The position numbers and the translations under genes were made by a program. This document shows, piece after piece, positions 16,514 through 23,648 of a DNA stretch of 64,000 bases. The notes under the pieces are model-generated. The model was not told the origin of the DNA, made no database searches, and worked only from the letters and a program-made list of their open reading frames with translations. Every line of letters begins with the position of its first letter. Within the stretch, counting starts at the first letter, position 1. Location: assembly GCA_964627445.1 (NCBI GenBank), contig CAZVJF010000003.1, positions 124,001 through 188,000 on the forward strand. The letters run 5' to 3'. The stretch is from Luteibaculum sp964627445 (GTDB taxonomy: Bacteria > Bacteroidota > Bacteroidia > Flavobacteriales_D > Luteibaculaceae).

Positions 16514-17525
16514 ACTCCTTATACTTTTTACCCACAGCTTTGGGCTGATATACTCTGAAAATTGCATTTCTGTTTTTCTTATTCAACTGTAGAATTCCCT
16601 CTCTATCTTGGTCATGAGCACTAGAATTATCTGGGTGGCTGTGGTCTGCCTTTAAAATGGTGTATGCAGATTTATTATTCCATTTGGAAACGCCTAATGA
16701 AAAACCATGTTCGTGAGCTGTAGATACGGAATTAAACTTTGTTCCCGTAGCATCATGCACTAAACCGACATTACTGAATTCTACTTTACTGGCACTTGCT
16801 GCAAATTCAAAAAACTCCCTAGCCGCATTTTGATTTTGAAATCTGTATTGGTCTACTTGGACCGTTTTGGATTGCTTTTTAAAGCTCGTTTGCGATTCAT
16901 AGCTCACACGTTGAGAATATGAAGTTTTACCCTCCATGACAGATTTCCCAATATAAATGGAGTTCTTTGGATTTCCTTGTTGCTGAAGTTTGTCTACCTC
17001 GGTACCAGTTCCATCATAACTTTCTCCATTCGCAACAGTGGTTACTGAGCCGTCTTCCTCTTGGTAATACTTTGTATCATCTAGCCAAGTGGTATTTCCA
17101 TTCTCATCAAGTTCATACGTATCCTCCCACGGCTCCGTAAACTCCCCTGTAGGATCCACATATTTCAGTGGATTATTAAGGACATAAGTGTACCGGTTGT
17201 AATTCTGCGGGTTGCTCATGTCTTGCACGTAGTTATCGGGTGAGAGCATCCTACCAATAACGGGGTCATACACCCGCCCGTTCATATTTATTAAGCCAGC
17301 GTTTAGCATATGCTCGTGCATGGTATAACCGCGGTTGGTTACATTAAAGGTAATGTTTTCGTGGTCTTCCCAATCGGCTGGGTTGCGCGGCCTACCCCAG
17401 GCATCGTAACTGCGTTTTTCTATCAAGGTGCCGTCTTCGGCATAGAGAGCTATGATGCTGCCCAAATAATCGGTAACGGGGTAGCAAATAGCATCTCCTA
17501 AGGTATTTCCAAATATGTTTACCAT
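16497..17525 (-). CDS. Truncated Rhs protein with C-terminal JAB/JAMM-like toxin domain
   Basis: About 342 residues from ATG 17525. The first about 135 residues are the tail of an Rhs/YD-repeat core: DYLGSIIAL, KRSYDAWGRPRNP, GLINMNGRVYDPVIGRML, NPLKYVDPTGEF. The core lacks its N-terminal shell. The variable tip carries JAB-type residues: Glu249 (KVEFSN), His295-Ser-His297-Pro, then Ser302-x-x-Asp305. Only the Glu context and HSHP are shared with the second module. The ATG overlaps the stop of the previous lipoprotein gene (ATGGTAA), so this too is a displaced cassette joined behind an older immunity gene. A start 72 bases upstream is possible but would add residues unrelated to Rhs. Confidence 0.8.
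   Translation of the reverse strand: MVNIFGNTLGDAICYPVTDYLGSIIALYAEDGTLIEKRSYDAWGRPRNPADWEDHENITFNVTNRGYTMHEHMLNAGLINMNGRVYDPVIGRMLSPDNYVQDMSNPQNYNRYTYVLNNPLKYVDPTGEFTEPWEDTYELDENGNTTWLDDTKYYQEEDGSVTTVANGESYDGTGTEVDKLQQQGNPKNSIYIGKSVMEGKTSYSQRVSYESQTSFKKQSKTVQVDQYRFQNQNAAREFFEFAASASKVEFSNVGLVHDATGTKFNSVSTAHEHGFSLGVSKWNNKSAYTILKADHSHPDNSSAHDQDREGILQLNKKNRNAIFRVYQPKAVGKKYKEYDVYR
17124..17224 (-). repeat. Rhs junction repeat, copy 1
   Basis: Partner of 15788-15888; about 88% identical over 101 bases. It is the homologous segment through which a new tip could recombine in front of an older one. Most mismatches are at third codon positions, so the repeat has been kept as coding sequence. Confidence 0.88.
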
Positions 17526-18169
17526 ATCGTAAACCAGAAGATTACTTTGCAGGTCTCCCGATTTATAGCATACCCTTTGGAATACCCTCTTTTCCAATCA
17601 TCTGGTAGAATTAGCTCCTTAGCATAGTATTCTTCAGGGAAATGAATACCTTTTTTGGCCTCCATAACGTATATGGTGTAGTCATCAGAAATTCCGTATT
17701 TGTCTTCAAATAAGCCCTCGCCCGCATTAATATAATTTGGGATAGGAATTCGAATTTCAGTGCACTGACTTTCTAGTGTTTTTATCCAATCTTCATATAG
17801 CCATTCCTTCCCTATAATCGATCCTTTCGATGTACCTCGTTGAAACCTATAGAGAATAGTATTACACGAATCAGAAAAAAGGTACTCTCCAATGGATTCT
17901 TTTGTTACAGACTGCAAAATGGAATCAATATTATTCGACAGATATGATATATATATTGTTACTACACTCCCAGTAATTCTATCATACTGAGGGTCTAAAT
18001 CGAAGTACAATGAAAAGTCTTTACTTTCAATTTCCTCAGGCAAATGAGTTATGAGCTCATCTGAAAAATATTTCCTAATCGATCTCTTATAATAACTCTC
18101 GCCATCGGAACAGCCGATTAAATACAAAAAAAAAAAAAGATTACCCCAAATATTTTCATAATTTTTCAC
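17519..18169 (-). CDS. Predicted lipoprotein, candidate immunity protein of a lost Rhs tip; start affected by a T13 tract
   Basis: About 216 residues from GTG 18169 (a TTG at 18196 would add nine). A hydrophobic stretch ends in the lipobox L-I-G-C. The rest is acidic and unrecognised. The usual kind of start, an ATG at 18159 followed by KIFGVI, is out of frame by one base because of a run of 13 T on this strand. One base more, or two fewer, would give a perfect lipoprotein signal (MKIFGVIFFFFLYLIGC). So the gene is either phase-variable, mis-sequenced at the run, or started from the weaker GTG. Its 3' end overlaps the next Rhs cassette by 7 bases. The immunity role is inferred from its place in the array. 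Confidence 0.6.
   Translation of the reverse strand: MKNYENIWGNLFFFLYLIGCSDGESYYKRSIRKYFSDELITHLPEEIESKDFSLYFDLDPQYDRITGSVVTIYISYLSNNIDSILQSVTKESIGEYLFSDSCNTILYRFQRGTSKGSIIGKEWLYEDWIKTLESQCTEIRIPIPNYINAGEGLFEDKYGISDDYTIYVMEAKKGIHFPEEYYAKELILPDDWKRGYSKGYAINRETCKVIFWFTIW
18126..18138 (-). repeat. 13-base homopolymer (T13 on the coding strand) in a signal-peptide region
   Basis: The run lies between an ATG at 18159 and the lipobox cysteine of the lipoprotein gene. With 13 bases the ATG frame ends at a TAA after 13 codons. With 14 or 11 bases it joins the long frame. It is a candidate slippage site. Confidence 0.7.
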
Positions 18170-18196
18170 TCTAATGATCACTATAAACCGATTCAA

Positions 18197-18562
18197 CTCG
18201 CACTTACCATATACACATTTCGAATCCTTTTTAACATAGACCCGTTAACGAAATAGTTTTTTTTTGAAAAAATTTCACTAGATTATTATTTTGATAATCT
18301 AGAACCGAATTTTATTTTTTACCAACTTATTAACAAGCTCAAATGAGCATACTGAAAAACGCCTATATCGTGTTTTAGTACCTATTCCTTTTAAGTTTTC
18401 AATTTACTATTAATCAGTAAAAATTCATTTTAACGTTCCTTCACTATAAAGTTAAGGACTCTACCAACAGCATCCCAAAATAAGTTCTCTCCTGCATTAT
18501 TGTAAGATTGGATAGACCTCATTTTAAAGTTGGGTTTACCAAATTTTGTTAGTGTAATCGCT
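18197..18562. other. AT-rich gap with a dyad and a 30-codon ORF remnant
   Basis: No intact gene is supported here. A 9-bp perfect dyad, CTAGATTAT and ATAATCTAG with a 7-base spacer, lies at 18278-18302. On the minus strand a short frame from ATG 18522 to TAA 18430 reads MRSIQSYNNAGENLFWDAVG and ends VLNFIVKER; it stays open upstream to about 18570. It looks like the tail of a decayed gene, but the evidence is slight. Confidence 0.35.
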
Positions 18563-19096
18563 CTAGTGCTCCGCTATCCAATTATAATTCCTGTACACCA
18601 CACGCTTTTTTACATCGGGTGCAAAAGCATCCCATACTTTTTCCAACTTAGGAATTAGCAAATTGGTCAAAATTATGGGGCTATGGGCATCTGGCTCTTT
18701 CAGGTGTACCTTCATGTAATAATACTCCTGAGAGGTATGGCGTAAATAATCATCGGTGTGTATTTTTCTGCAAATACGTAATTCTACCTCGGATATATTG
18801 GAGATAGGCACGGTGATATTTTGCTGCTTTTGGTATACCTGTAGCATCTGATCCTCAGTACAAAAGCGACAGGTAGTTCCTTTAGCATACCCCAGGTGAT
18901 TGATGTGTAAGGCAATGGACGGAATCAACCATAAACCCAGTTTACCTATTAAAACGCCCCAAATAATGATATCTAAATTCCAATCATAATATATGGAAAT
19001 TAGAGTTACTATGGTTACAATAAACACAGCATCCCAAAGCAAGAAACGCAATGATTTTCTAACTCGATATATAAATAAGTCTTCTTTAAGACGCAT
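18563..19096 (-). CDS. Unrecognised membrane protein with a cytoplasmic PH-like tail
   Basis: About 177 residues from ATG 19096 (MRLKEDLFIYRVRK). Two hydrophobic segments lie at about residues 18-36 and 42-62, followed by a strand-rich soluble tail (ITVPISNISEVELRICR, EYYYMKVHLKEPDAH, a final helix LIPKLEKVWDAFAPDVKKRV). This layout is often seen in small membrane proteins with a PH-like domain. No function is known. A longer start at 19141 is unlikely because those bases belong to a 71-bp repeat (19135-19205) shared with the gap upstream of the next gene. Its position in the array makes an immunity or decayed-cassette origin possible. Confidence 0.55.
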   Translation of the reverse strand: MRLKEDLFIYRVRKSLRFLLWDAVFIVTIVTLISIYYDWNLDIIIWGVLIGKLGLWLIPSIALHINHLGYAKGTTCRFCTEDQMLQVYQKQQNITVPISNISEVELRICRKIHTDDYLRHTSQEYYYMKVHLKEPDAHSPIILTNLLIPKLEKVWDAFAPDVKKRVVYRNYNWIAEH

Positions 19097-19134
19097 AATT
19101 CTAATATTTACCTCGGCCCCAATTCTGCAAGCCA

Positions 19135-19205
19135 CGCTCAAACCTTTGCCAATATGGAATAAATTCCTTTGGAACCCGATAAGCTTCTTTACACTAGAAA
19201 TTTAC
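19135..19205. repeat. 71-bp direct repeat, copy A
   Basis: Aligns gap-free to 19660-19730 with about 9 mismatches. On the minus strand it lies just upstream of the membrane-protein gene at 18563-19096. It includes the dyad GGAATAAATTCC. A minus-strand frame (RNLFHIGKGLS) is open in this copy, while the same frame meets a stop in copy B. Confidence 0.82.
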
Positions 19206-19254
19206 AATTAAAATATAGGGTTATTTGAAGGTAACCGTGAGATTATTGGGAATT

Positions 19255-19611
19255 CTAGAACTGATCCTTACCAGTAGGTATATTAAATTTGGAGATATCC
19301 CGTTCCAAGTATTCAAAATATTTAACCATTACAGTATCCATATCTGCATAATCCTCTAAATTACACCTCGCAATCGCATACTCTTTTTTATATATGTAGT
19401 ACTCTAATTGATCGTAATTCAAATAGAACTCATACCTGTAATCACGGTGTTCAAATTCTATATTTACTTGTGTCATTTCCTTATCAATGTAGTCACCACG
19501 AACTCCCGTACCTACAGTATAACTCACATCAAAATCATCAACAAATGGTTTAAACAGCGCCTCCAACCGTTCCATTACTTTATGTTGAATAGGCTTAATT
19601 AACTTCTGCAT
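19255..19611 (-). CDS. Unrecognised small cytoplasmic protein in the accessory array
   Basis: A 118-residue, tyrosine- and acid-rich protein without a signal peptide or membrane segment. It begins with a basic helix (MQKLIKPIQHKVMERLEALF). A beta-hairpin-like stretch follows (TQVNIEFEHRDYRYEFYLNY) and then a helical tail (DTVMVKYFEYLERDISKF). The size and composition resemble small immunity proteins, but I recognise no family. It is flanked by the two copies of the 71-bp repeat, which suggests that this unit was inserted or duplicated as a block. Confidence 0.55.
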   Translation of the reverse strand: MQKLIKPIQHKVMERLEALFKPFVDDFDVSYTVGTGVRGDYIDKEMTQVNIEFEHRDYRYEFYLNYDQLEYYIYKKEYAIARCNLEDYADMDTVMVKYFEYLERDISKFNIPTGKDQF

Positions 19612-19659
19612 TTTTTACTCATATTTCGTACCATTCCATGGCCTCAACTCTAAAGGCCT

Positions 19660-19730
19660 CGCTCAAACCTTCGCCAATATGGAATAAATTCCTTTTGTAC
19701 CAGACAGGCTTCTAAACACCAGAAATTTAC
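19660..19730. repeat. 71-bp direct repeat, copy B
   Basis: Partner of 19135-19205, about 87% identical. On the minus strand it lies upstream of the 118-residue gene. The frame RNLFHIGEGLSEAFRVEAM continues to a TGA near 19620 but is closed by a TAG at its upstream end. Confidence 0.82.
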
Positions 19731-19741
19731 GATCGAAGTAG

Positions 19742-20251
19742 CTAGGTTTTGGGCATTTTCTTCATTTGAAATAGTTTTTGGATTTCTTTCTCGAGTGCTG
19801 CTACACGTTCAATCTCAACGGAAATGGCGATTCCCAAAAATACCATGACTGCTCCTAAACCAATAAATAGTAAAAAAACATCTGAAAAACTATAAACAAG
19901 ATAAAGCCCCATTAATACATAGGTTGGAATGGCTAAGAGCGAAATTTTTATTTTAACCGTACACAAGCTACGCGGTTCGTCCACGACAGCGATACCCCGC
20001 GATGCAAGGTTAGAATATTGCTCACCTATCCGAAAAACGTGCCTAGATCTAAAAATCAAGGTATTTCCACTAACCAAATATTTACCCTCTTTCAGTTCAA
20101 CTAAGCCATCTTCTAGCGCGGTGCGTTCATCTACCCTAAATGAAAACCGATATACGGTTACTCCTGCCTTAACAAAGAAACTACCAAATAGATAAACACC
20201 AAGAGTCTCTGCAAAATTCAATAGAATTAAAATTACGATTACATAAAACAT
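19742..20251 (-). CDS. Unrecognised membrane protein with a coiled-coil tail
   Basis: A 169-residue protein with an N-terminal hydrophobic segment (about 1-27) and two more close together near residues 103-145 (LLAIPTYVLMGLYLVYSF and VFLLFIGLGAVMVFLGIAI). It ends in a charged helix, EIERVAALEKEIQKLFQMKK. Between them is a soluble strand-rich domain (about 30-100). Topology therefore suggests a periplasmic or cytoplasmic domain held between membrane helices. No family is recognised. It is the most upstream intact gene of the island; the pseudogene at 20361-20651 precedes it. Confidence 0.55.
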   Translation of the reverse strand: MFYVIVILILLNFAETLGVYLFGSFFVKAGVTVYRFSFRVDERTALEDGLVELKEGKYLVSGNTLIFRSRHVFRIGEQYSNLASRGIAVVDEPRSLCTVKIKISLLAIPTYVLMGLYLVYSFSDVFLLFIGLGAVMVFLGIAISVEIERVAALEKEIQKLFQMKKMPKT

Positions 20252-20360
20252 TACGGGTATCGATTAAAAACAGATGGTTGCACTCTCAACCTAATTGGAA
20301 CCAGAACTACACTCATCTACCATCTAATAAGATATAAAAAACACTTTCAGCTGTCCGTAT

Positions 20361-20651
20361 TTATACCGTGTCACTATTACTCGCTTTCCTTAATGAAAAG
20401 GGCACCGGCAGTTCTGTTACTTCCCACAATTCAATACTAGATCGATCTACCTTGGCGTCAAGGAGGTAATACTGTTGATTAAATTAAAGATATCCTCGTA
20501 AATACTTAGTTTCAAACACCTGTAAATTTAATCCACCAGAATACATTATCTCTTCTTGATCATCCCAATATTCATTGACTTTACTTGTGTTTTCCAGGAT
20601 AAGAAAGACTATTATCACAAAAAGTACACCTAGAAGAAAAATTTTTTTCAT
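20361..20651 (-). pseudogene. Small exported protein gene interrupted by an in-frame stop
   Basis: From ATG 20651 the frame gives a membrane/signal segment (MKKIFLLGVLFVIIVFLIL) and about 36 more residues before a TAA at 20484-20486. The same frame then stays open for 40 further codons (FNQQYYLLDAKVDRSSIELW and on to KASNSDTV) up to a TAA at 20361. The second part has ordinary amino-acid composition and codon choice, so this looks like one gene of about 96 codons broken by a nonsense mutation. The alternative is a real 55-residue membrane peptide followed by chance coding sequence. The bases from 20252 to 20360 hold nothing I recognise. Confidence 0.55.
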
Positions 20652-20736
20652 CCCTAACACTTCCTAATTGGTGGTTAATCGTATTTAGCTTTCGTCTAGC
20701 ATGAACACCAACTTAATTGGCTAAAGGTAAAGTATT

Positions 20737-20758
20737 CACGGTCTTCAGAAAGGCCGTG
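20737..20758. other. Hairpin between the island and hemF
   Basis: CACGGTCTT and AAGGCCGTG form a 9-bp stem (one G-U pair) around a CAGA loop. No T run follows on either strand, so its role is unclear; it could be a relic terminator or an RNA-processing signal. Confidence 0.35.
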
Positions 20759-20793
20759 TAAATTCACAAATCCGCCTTCCAAACCATACCCCA

Positions 20794-20826
20794 CAAAAAA
20801 CCCCAGGCAGCCTGGCTACCTGGGGT
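20794..20826 (-). terminator. Intrinsic terminator downstream of hemF
   Basis: On the minus strand ACCCCAGG pairs with CCTGGGGT, extended by two inner pairs, and is followed by six T. It lies 31 bases past the hemF stop and would end the LysM-hemF transcript. It also insulates hemF from the accessory island. Confidence 0.88.
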
Positions 20827-20856
20827 AATGTTTGTTAGTACTGGAATGGGTACGCC

Positions 20857-21771
20857 CTACGAAATTGGAGCTGTAGCGCCAACCCAATCCACATCTTTTT
20901 TAAGCTGTGCCAGGGTTTGGGCCTCTTTGGAGTTGGGCTCGGGTTGGTGGTCGTACTCCCACCCTGCGGTGTAGGGCAGGCTCATTAAAATAGACTCGAT
21001 GCGGCCGTTGGTTTTTAAGCCGAACTGGGTGCCCCGGTCGTACACCAGGTTAAACTCTACATAACGCCCTCTGCGAAGCTGCTGCCACTGTTTTTCGGCT
21101 TCGGTATAGTCCTTATGCTTATTGGCTGCTACTATGGGCAAATAGGCCTTTAAAAAGGTATTTCCTACCGCACATACAAAGTCTTTTATCTTGTCTTTGC
21201 TTAAGTCTCCTTCTTGTAAATGGTCGAAGAAAATGCCTCCTACCCCACGCGTCTCATTGCGGTGTTGGATAAAAAAATAATCATCGGCCCAGGCTTTAAA
21301 CTTGGGGTAGAAATCGGAGTGGTACTGGTCGCAGGTTGCTTTGAGTGTTTGGTGAAACTGCTGTGCTTCGCTGGGCACTACATAGTGTGGGGTTAAGTCG
21401 ATACCTCCTCCAAACCAATATTTCCCCGTATCGGGCAACTCAAAGTAGCGTATGTTCATGTGCACTATGGGCACCCAAGGATTGTTGGGATGGATTACAA
21501 TGCTTACCCCGGTAGCAAAGAATTCGCTGGCATCGGTTTTAAATTCTTTTTTGATGGCTTCGGGCAGCGCACCATGCACTTTAGAGAAGTTTACCCCGCC
21601 CTTTTCAAAAACGTTACCGTGCATTAATACACGCGATTCGCCACCGCCTCCACCGGGCCGGTCCCAGGCATCTTTTTTAAATACAGCCTTGCCGTCTTCT
21701 TGCTCTAGGCCTTTGCAAATACTATCCTGTATGGCTACAAAATCGGCTGCCAGTTGCTCCTTAAAATCCAT
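20857..21771 (-). CDS. hemF: Oxygen-dependent coproporphyrinogen III oxidase
   Basis: A 304-residue HemF that converts coproporphyrinogen III to protoporphyrinogen IX with oxygen, late in heme synthesis. Typical sequence blocks are present: WDRPGGGGGESRVL near residue 41, GVSIVIHPNNPWVPIVHMN with its histidines, YWFGGGIDLTPHY, DDYFFIQHRNETRGVGGIFF, the QLRRGRYVEFNLVYDRGT segment, and RIESILMSLP. Length matches the family. It starts one base after the stop of the LysM/periplasmic-binding gene, so the two probably share a transcript. The requirement for oxygen fits an aerobic organism. Confidence 0.96.
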   Translation of the reverse strand: MDFKEQLAADFVAIQDSICKGLEQEDGKAVFKKDAWDRPGGGGGESRVLMHGNVFEKGGVNFSKVHGALPEAIKKEFKTDASEFFATGVSIVIHPNNPWVPIVHMNIRYFELPDTGKYWFGGGIDLTPHYVVPSEAQQFHQTLKATCDQYHSDFYPKFKAWADDYFFIQHRNETRGVGGIFFDHLQEGDLSKDKIKDFVCAVGNTFLKAYLPIVAANKHKDYTEAEKQWQQLRRGRYVEFNLVYDRGTQFGLKTNGRIESILMSLPYTAGWEYDHQPEPNSKEAQTLAQLKKDVDWVGATAPIS

Positions 21772-21772
21772 G

Positions 21773-23635
21773 CTAATTCAGTAATTTCAGTTTGTAATCG
21801 TTGTACGACACAATGTAAGCCGCCTTATTTTCGAAGCCCGAACTTTCGGTAAGGCGTACGTAGTTAAATCGTTTGGAGGTGGGCTGAAAGCTTACCTCGG
21901 GCAACGTTTCTAGAAAAGACAATCCTACCTTATGCAACCCCATGAGGTAATAATAGGTAATATCGAATCCCAAATAACCATAGGTCTCGGGTTCGGTGAA
22001 AAAGCGGTTGCGGTATTGCTCCAAAAACTTTCGGGTGCCGTACTGGGAGTAATCGGTATACACGCTGGAACTTACCTTTAAATTAAGATCCATTTTACTT
22101 CGGGTATCAATTTTATCCATACGCAACCAACTCTCCAAGGCCAGAACATGAATCTCATAGTCTTTCACGTACCCTTTCAGGTGCGTCATTAGAGCCGAGG
22201 CCAAAACCGGGTCGTTGGATGGTGTAAAGACGTAATTGGCACGTGTGGTATCCAAGTAGGCTTCCCAATCGTCAAAACTGTAGCCGTTGGTAAACAAGGT
22301 GGCAATGGTATCCACTCCAAAAAGCTGACCTCCGGGACGATACCGGAAGTAGGACTTCCGAAATATTTGATTGAGGCGACTTTCCAGGCCGTCATCACCT
22401 TCTTTGCCCACCAAAAGCACATTGGCATTGGCCGCGTTTTTTGCCACGTACATGCCCATATACGAGCTCAGTGAAAATGCGGTAGGATGCACCTTAGAAA
22501 CATGGGGCTGATTAAAAATAACTTCATTGGACTGCGGTACCGGACAAACCACATGCGCATTGATACGCTGCGCATGGGCAATTACCGGCTCCAAGGCGCT
22601 ACGAAACATAGGACCAATGAAGAGGTTTACGTTAGCCATTTGCGGTTGCAACAACAACTCACGCACCTTATTGGGGTCTTTTTGGCTGTCGTAAACCATT
22701 ACAGTTAGGTTTAACCCTTGTGCCTTTAAAGAATCTAGGGCCACTTGCATGCCTCTAAAAAACTCTACCGCAATATTATTGGCAGCAGCACCGCCCTTGG
22801 TGGTATCATTAACCAAAAAAGGTAGCATCACGGCTACCTTGTAATTGTTTAAGAATTGGCCTTCGCTAGGAAGGTTTTCGTTAAAGTTGATCGGATTTTT
22901 ATCGGGTTTTCTGGGAAAGGTTTCAAAATACCCCGTTTCCGTATCTTTTTCTTCTTGCGCTTCCTCCTCAACTTCTTGCTCCTCAAAACTGGGTTTCTTG
23001 GGTATGCGCAAGGCCTGACCTATTTTCAGCCCATCGGGTAAACCACCATTGGCATCCATAATGGCGCGCATGGTTACTCCGTACTCTCTTGCCAGACTAT
23101 ATAGCGTTTCTTTTGGTTGGACGTAATGTATCTTTTGCAAATCCTCCATTTTGGCGTCAAACGTGTCTGCCGGTTTAAGGTATTCTCGCTGCGTATCTTT
23201 AGAGCGGGTTGCCGGTATTTTTAATCGCTGGCCAACCGATATGTTGGTCTTTGCCAATGGGTTTAAGTCAAGGATTTCTTTGATCTCTATGCCATACCGC
23301 TTGCTAATAGAGTACAGCGTTTCTTTTCTGTTTACCGTATGAATGAGGTACTCACCATCGATATCGGGAGCTGTTTTAGCTTCGCTCTTCGACCTGCGGT
23401 CTAGGGGTATTTTAATCTCTTGCCCCACCTTAAGGCCGGCTTCTAAATACGGATTCGCCTCCACGATAAAGGATTCATCTACCGCATATTTCTTGGAGAT
23501 GGAGTACACCGTATTTCCAGCTTCAACGGTATGAATAATGTACTTTTTACCATTAATGGTGGTAATGCGCTCGGCTTGTCCTAGTGCCATCAGCACCGAA
23601 AAAACGGTAAAAAGAGTAAGCAAAAACTGTTTCAT
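21773..23635 (-). CDS. LysM-repeat protein fused to a periplasmic-binding-like domain
   Basis: A 620-residue exported protein (signal peptide about 1-19). Three LysM peptidoglycan-binding repeats lie at about residues 32-77, 96-141 and 169-212, each with the pattern of T-(V/L)YS(I/L)(S/A)-x-x-Y followed by a GLKVGQ- or SVGQ-like and IP end. An acidic linker (about 215-240) leads to a type I periplasmic-binding fold (about 265-615), with NYKVAVMLPFLVND, EFFRGMQVALDSL, VYDSQKDPNKV and FIGPMFRSALEPV, as in branched-chain amino-acid receptors. It is thus a wall-attached receptor-like protein, perhaps sensing or organising the wall like LpoA-type proteins. That last point is inference. Confidence 0.86.
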   Translation of the reverse strand: MKQFLLTLFTVFSVLMALGQAERITTINGKKYIIHTVEAGNTVYSISKKYAVDESFIVEANPYLEAGLKVGQEIKIPLDRRSKSEAKTAPDIDGEYLIHTVNRKETLYSISKRYGIEIKEILDLNPLAKTNISVGQRLKIPATRSKDTQREYLKPADTFDAKMEDLQKIHYVQPKETLYSLAREYGVTMRAIMDANGGLPDGLKIGQALRIPKKPSFEEQEVEEEAQEEKDTETGYFETFPRKPDKNPINFNENLPSEGQFLNNYKVAVMLPFLVNDTTKGGAAANNIAVEFFRGMQVALDSLKAQGLNLTVMVYDSQKDPNKVRELLLQPQMANVNLFIGPMFRSALEPVIAHAQRINAHVVCPVPQSNEVIFNQPHVSKVHPTAFSLSSYMGMYVAKNAANANVLLVGKEGDDGLESRLNQIFRKSYFRYRPGGQLFGVDTIATLFTNGYSFDDWEAYLDTTRANYVFTPSNDPVLASALMTHLKGYVKDYEIHVLALESWLRMDKIDTRSKMDLNLKVSSSVYTDYSQYGTRKFLEQYRNRFFTEPETYGYLGFDITYYYLMGLHKVGLSFLETLPEVSFQPTSKRFNYVRLTESSGFENKAAYIVSYNDYKLKLLN

Positions 23636-23648
23636 AACTACGCGGGTT

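Noticed and set aside
18278..18302. 9-bp dyad CTAGATTAT/ATAATCTAG as a terminator
   Set aside because: The stem is almost entirely A/T and lacks a directly following T run in the direction of the neighbouring genes; kept only as a note in the gap entry.
14600..20850. The accessory island as a prophage or transposon
   Set aside because: No integrase, transposase, terminal inverted repeat or att-like duplication was found at its edges; Rhs-type cassette exchange explains what is seen.
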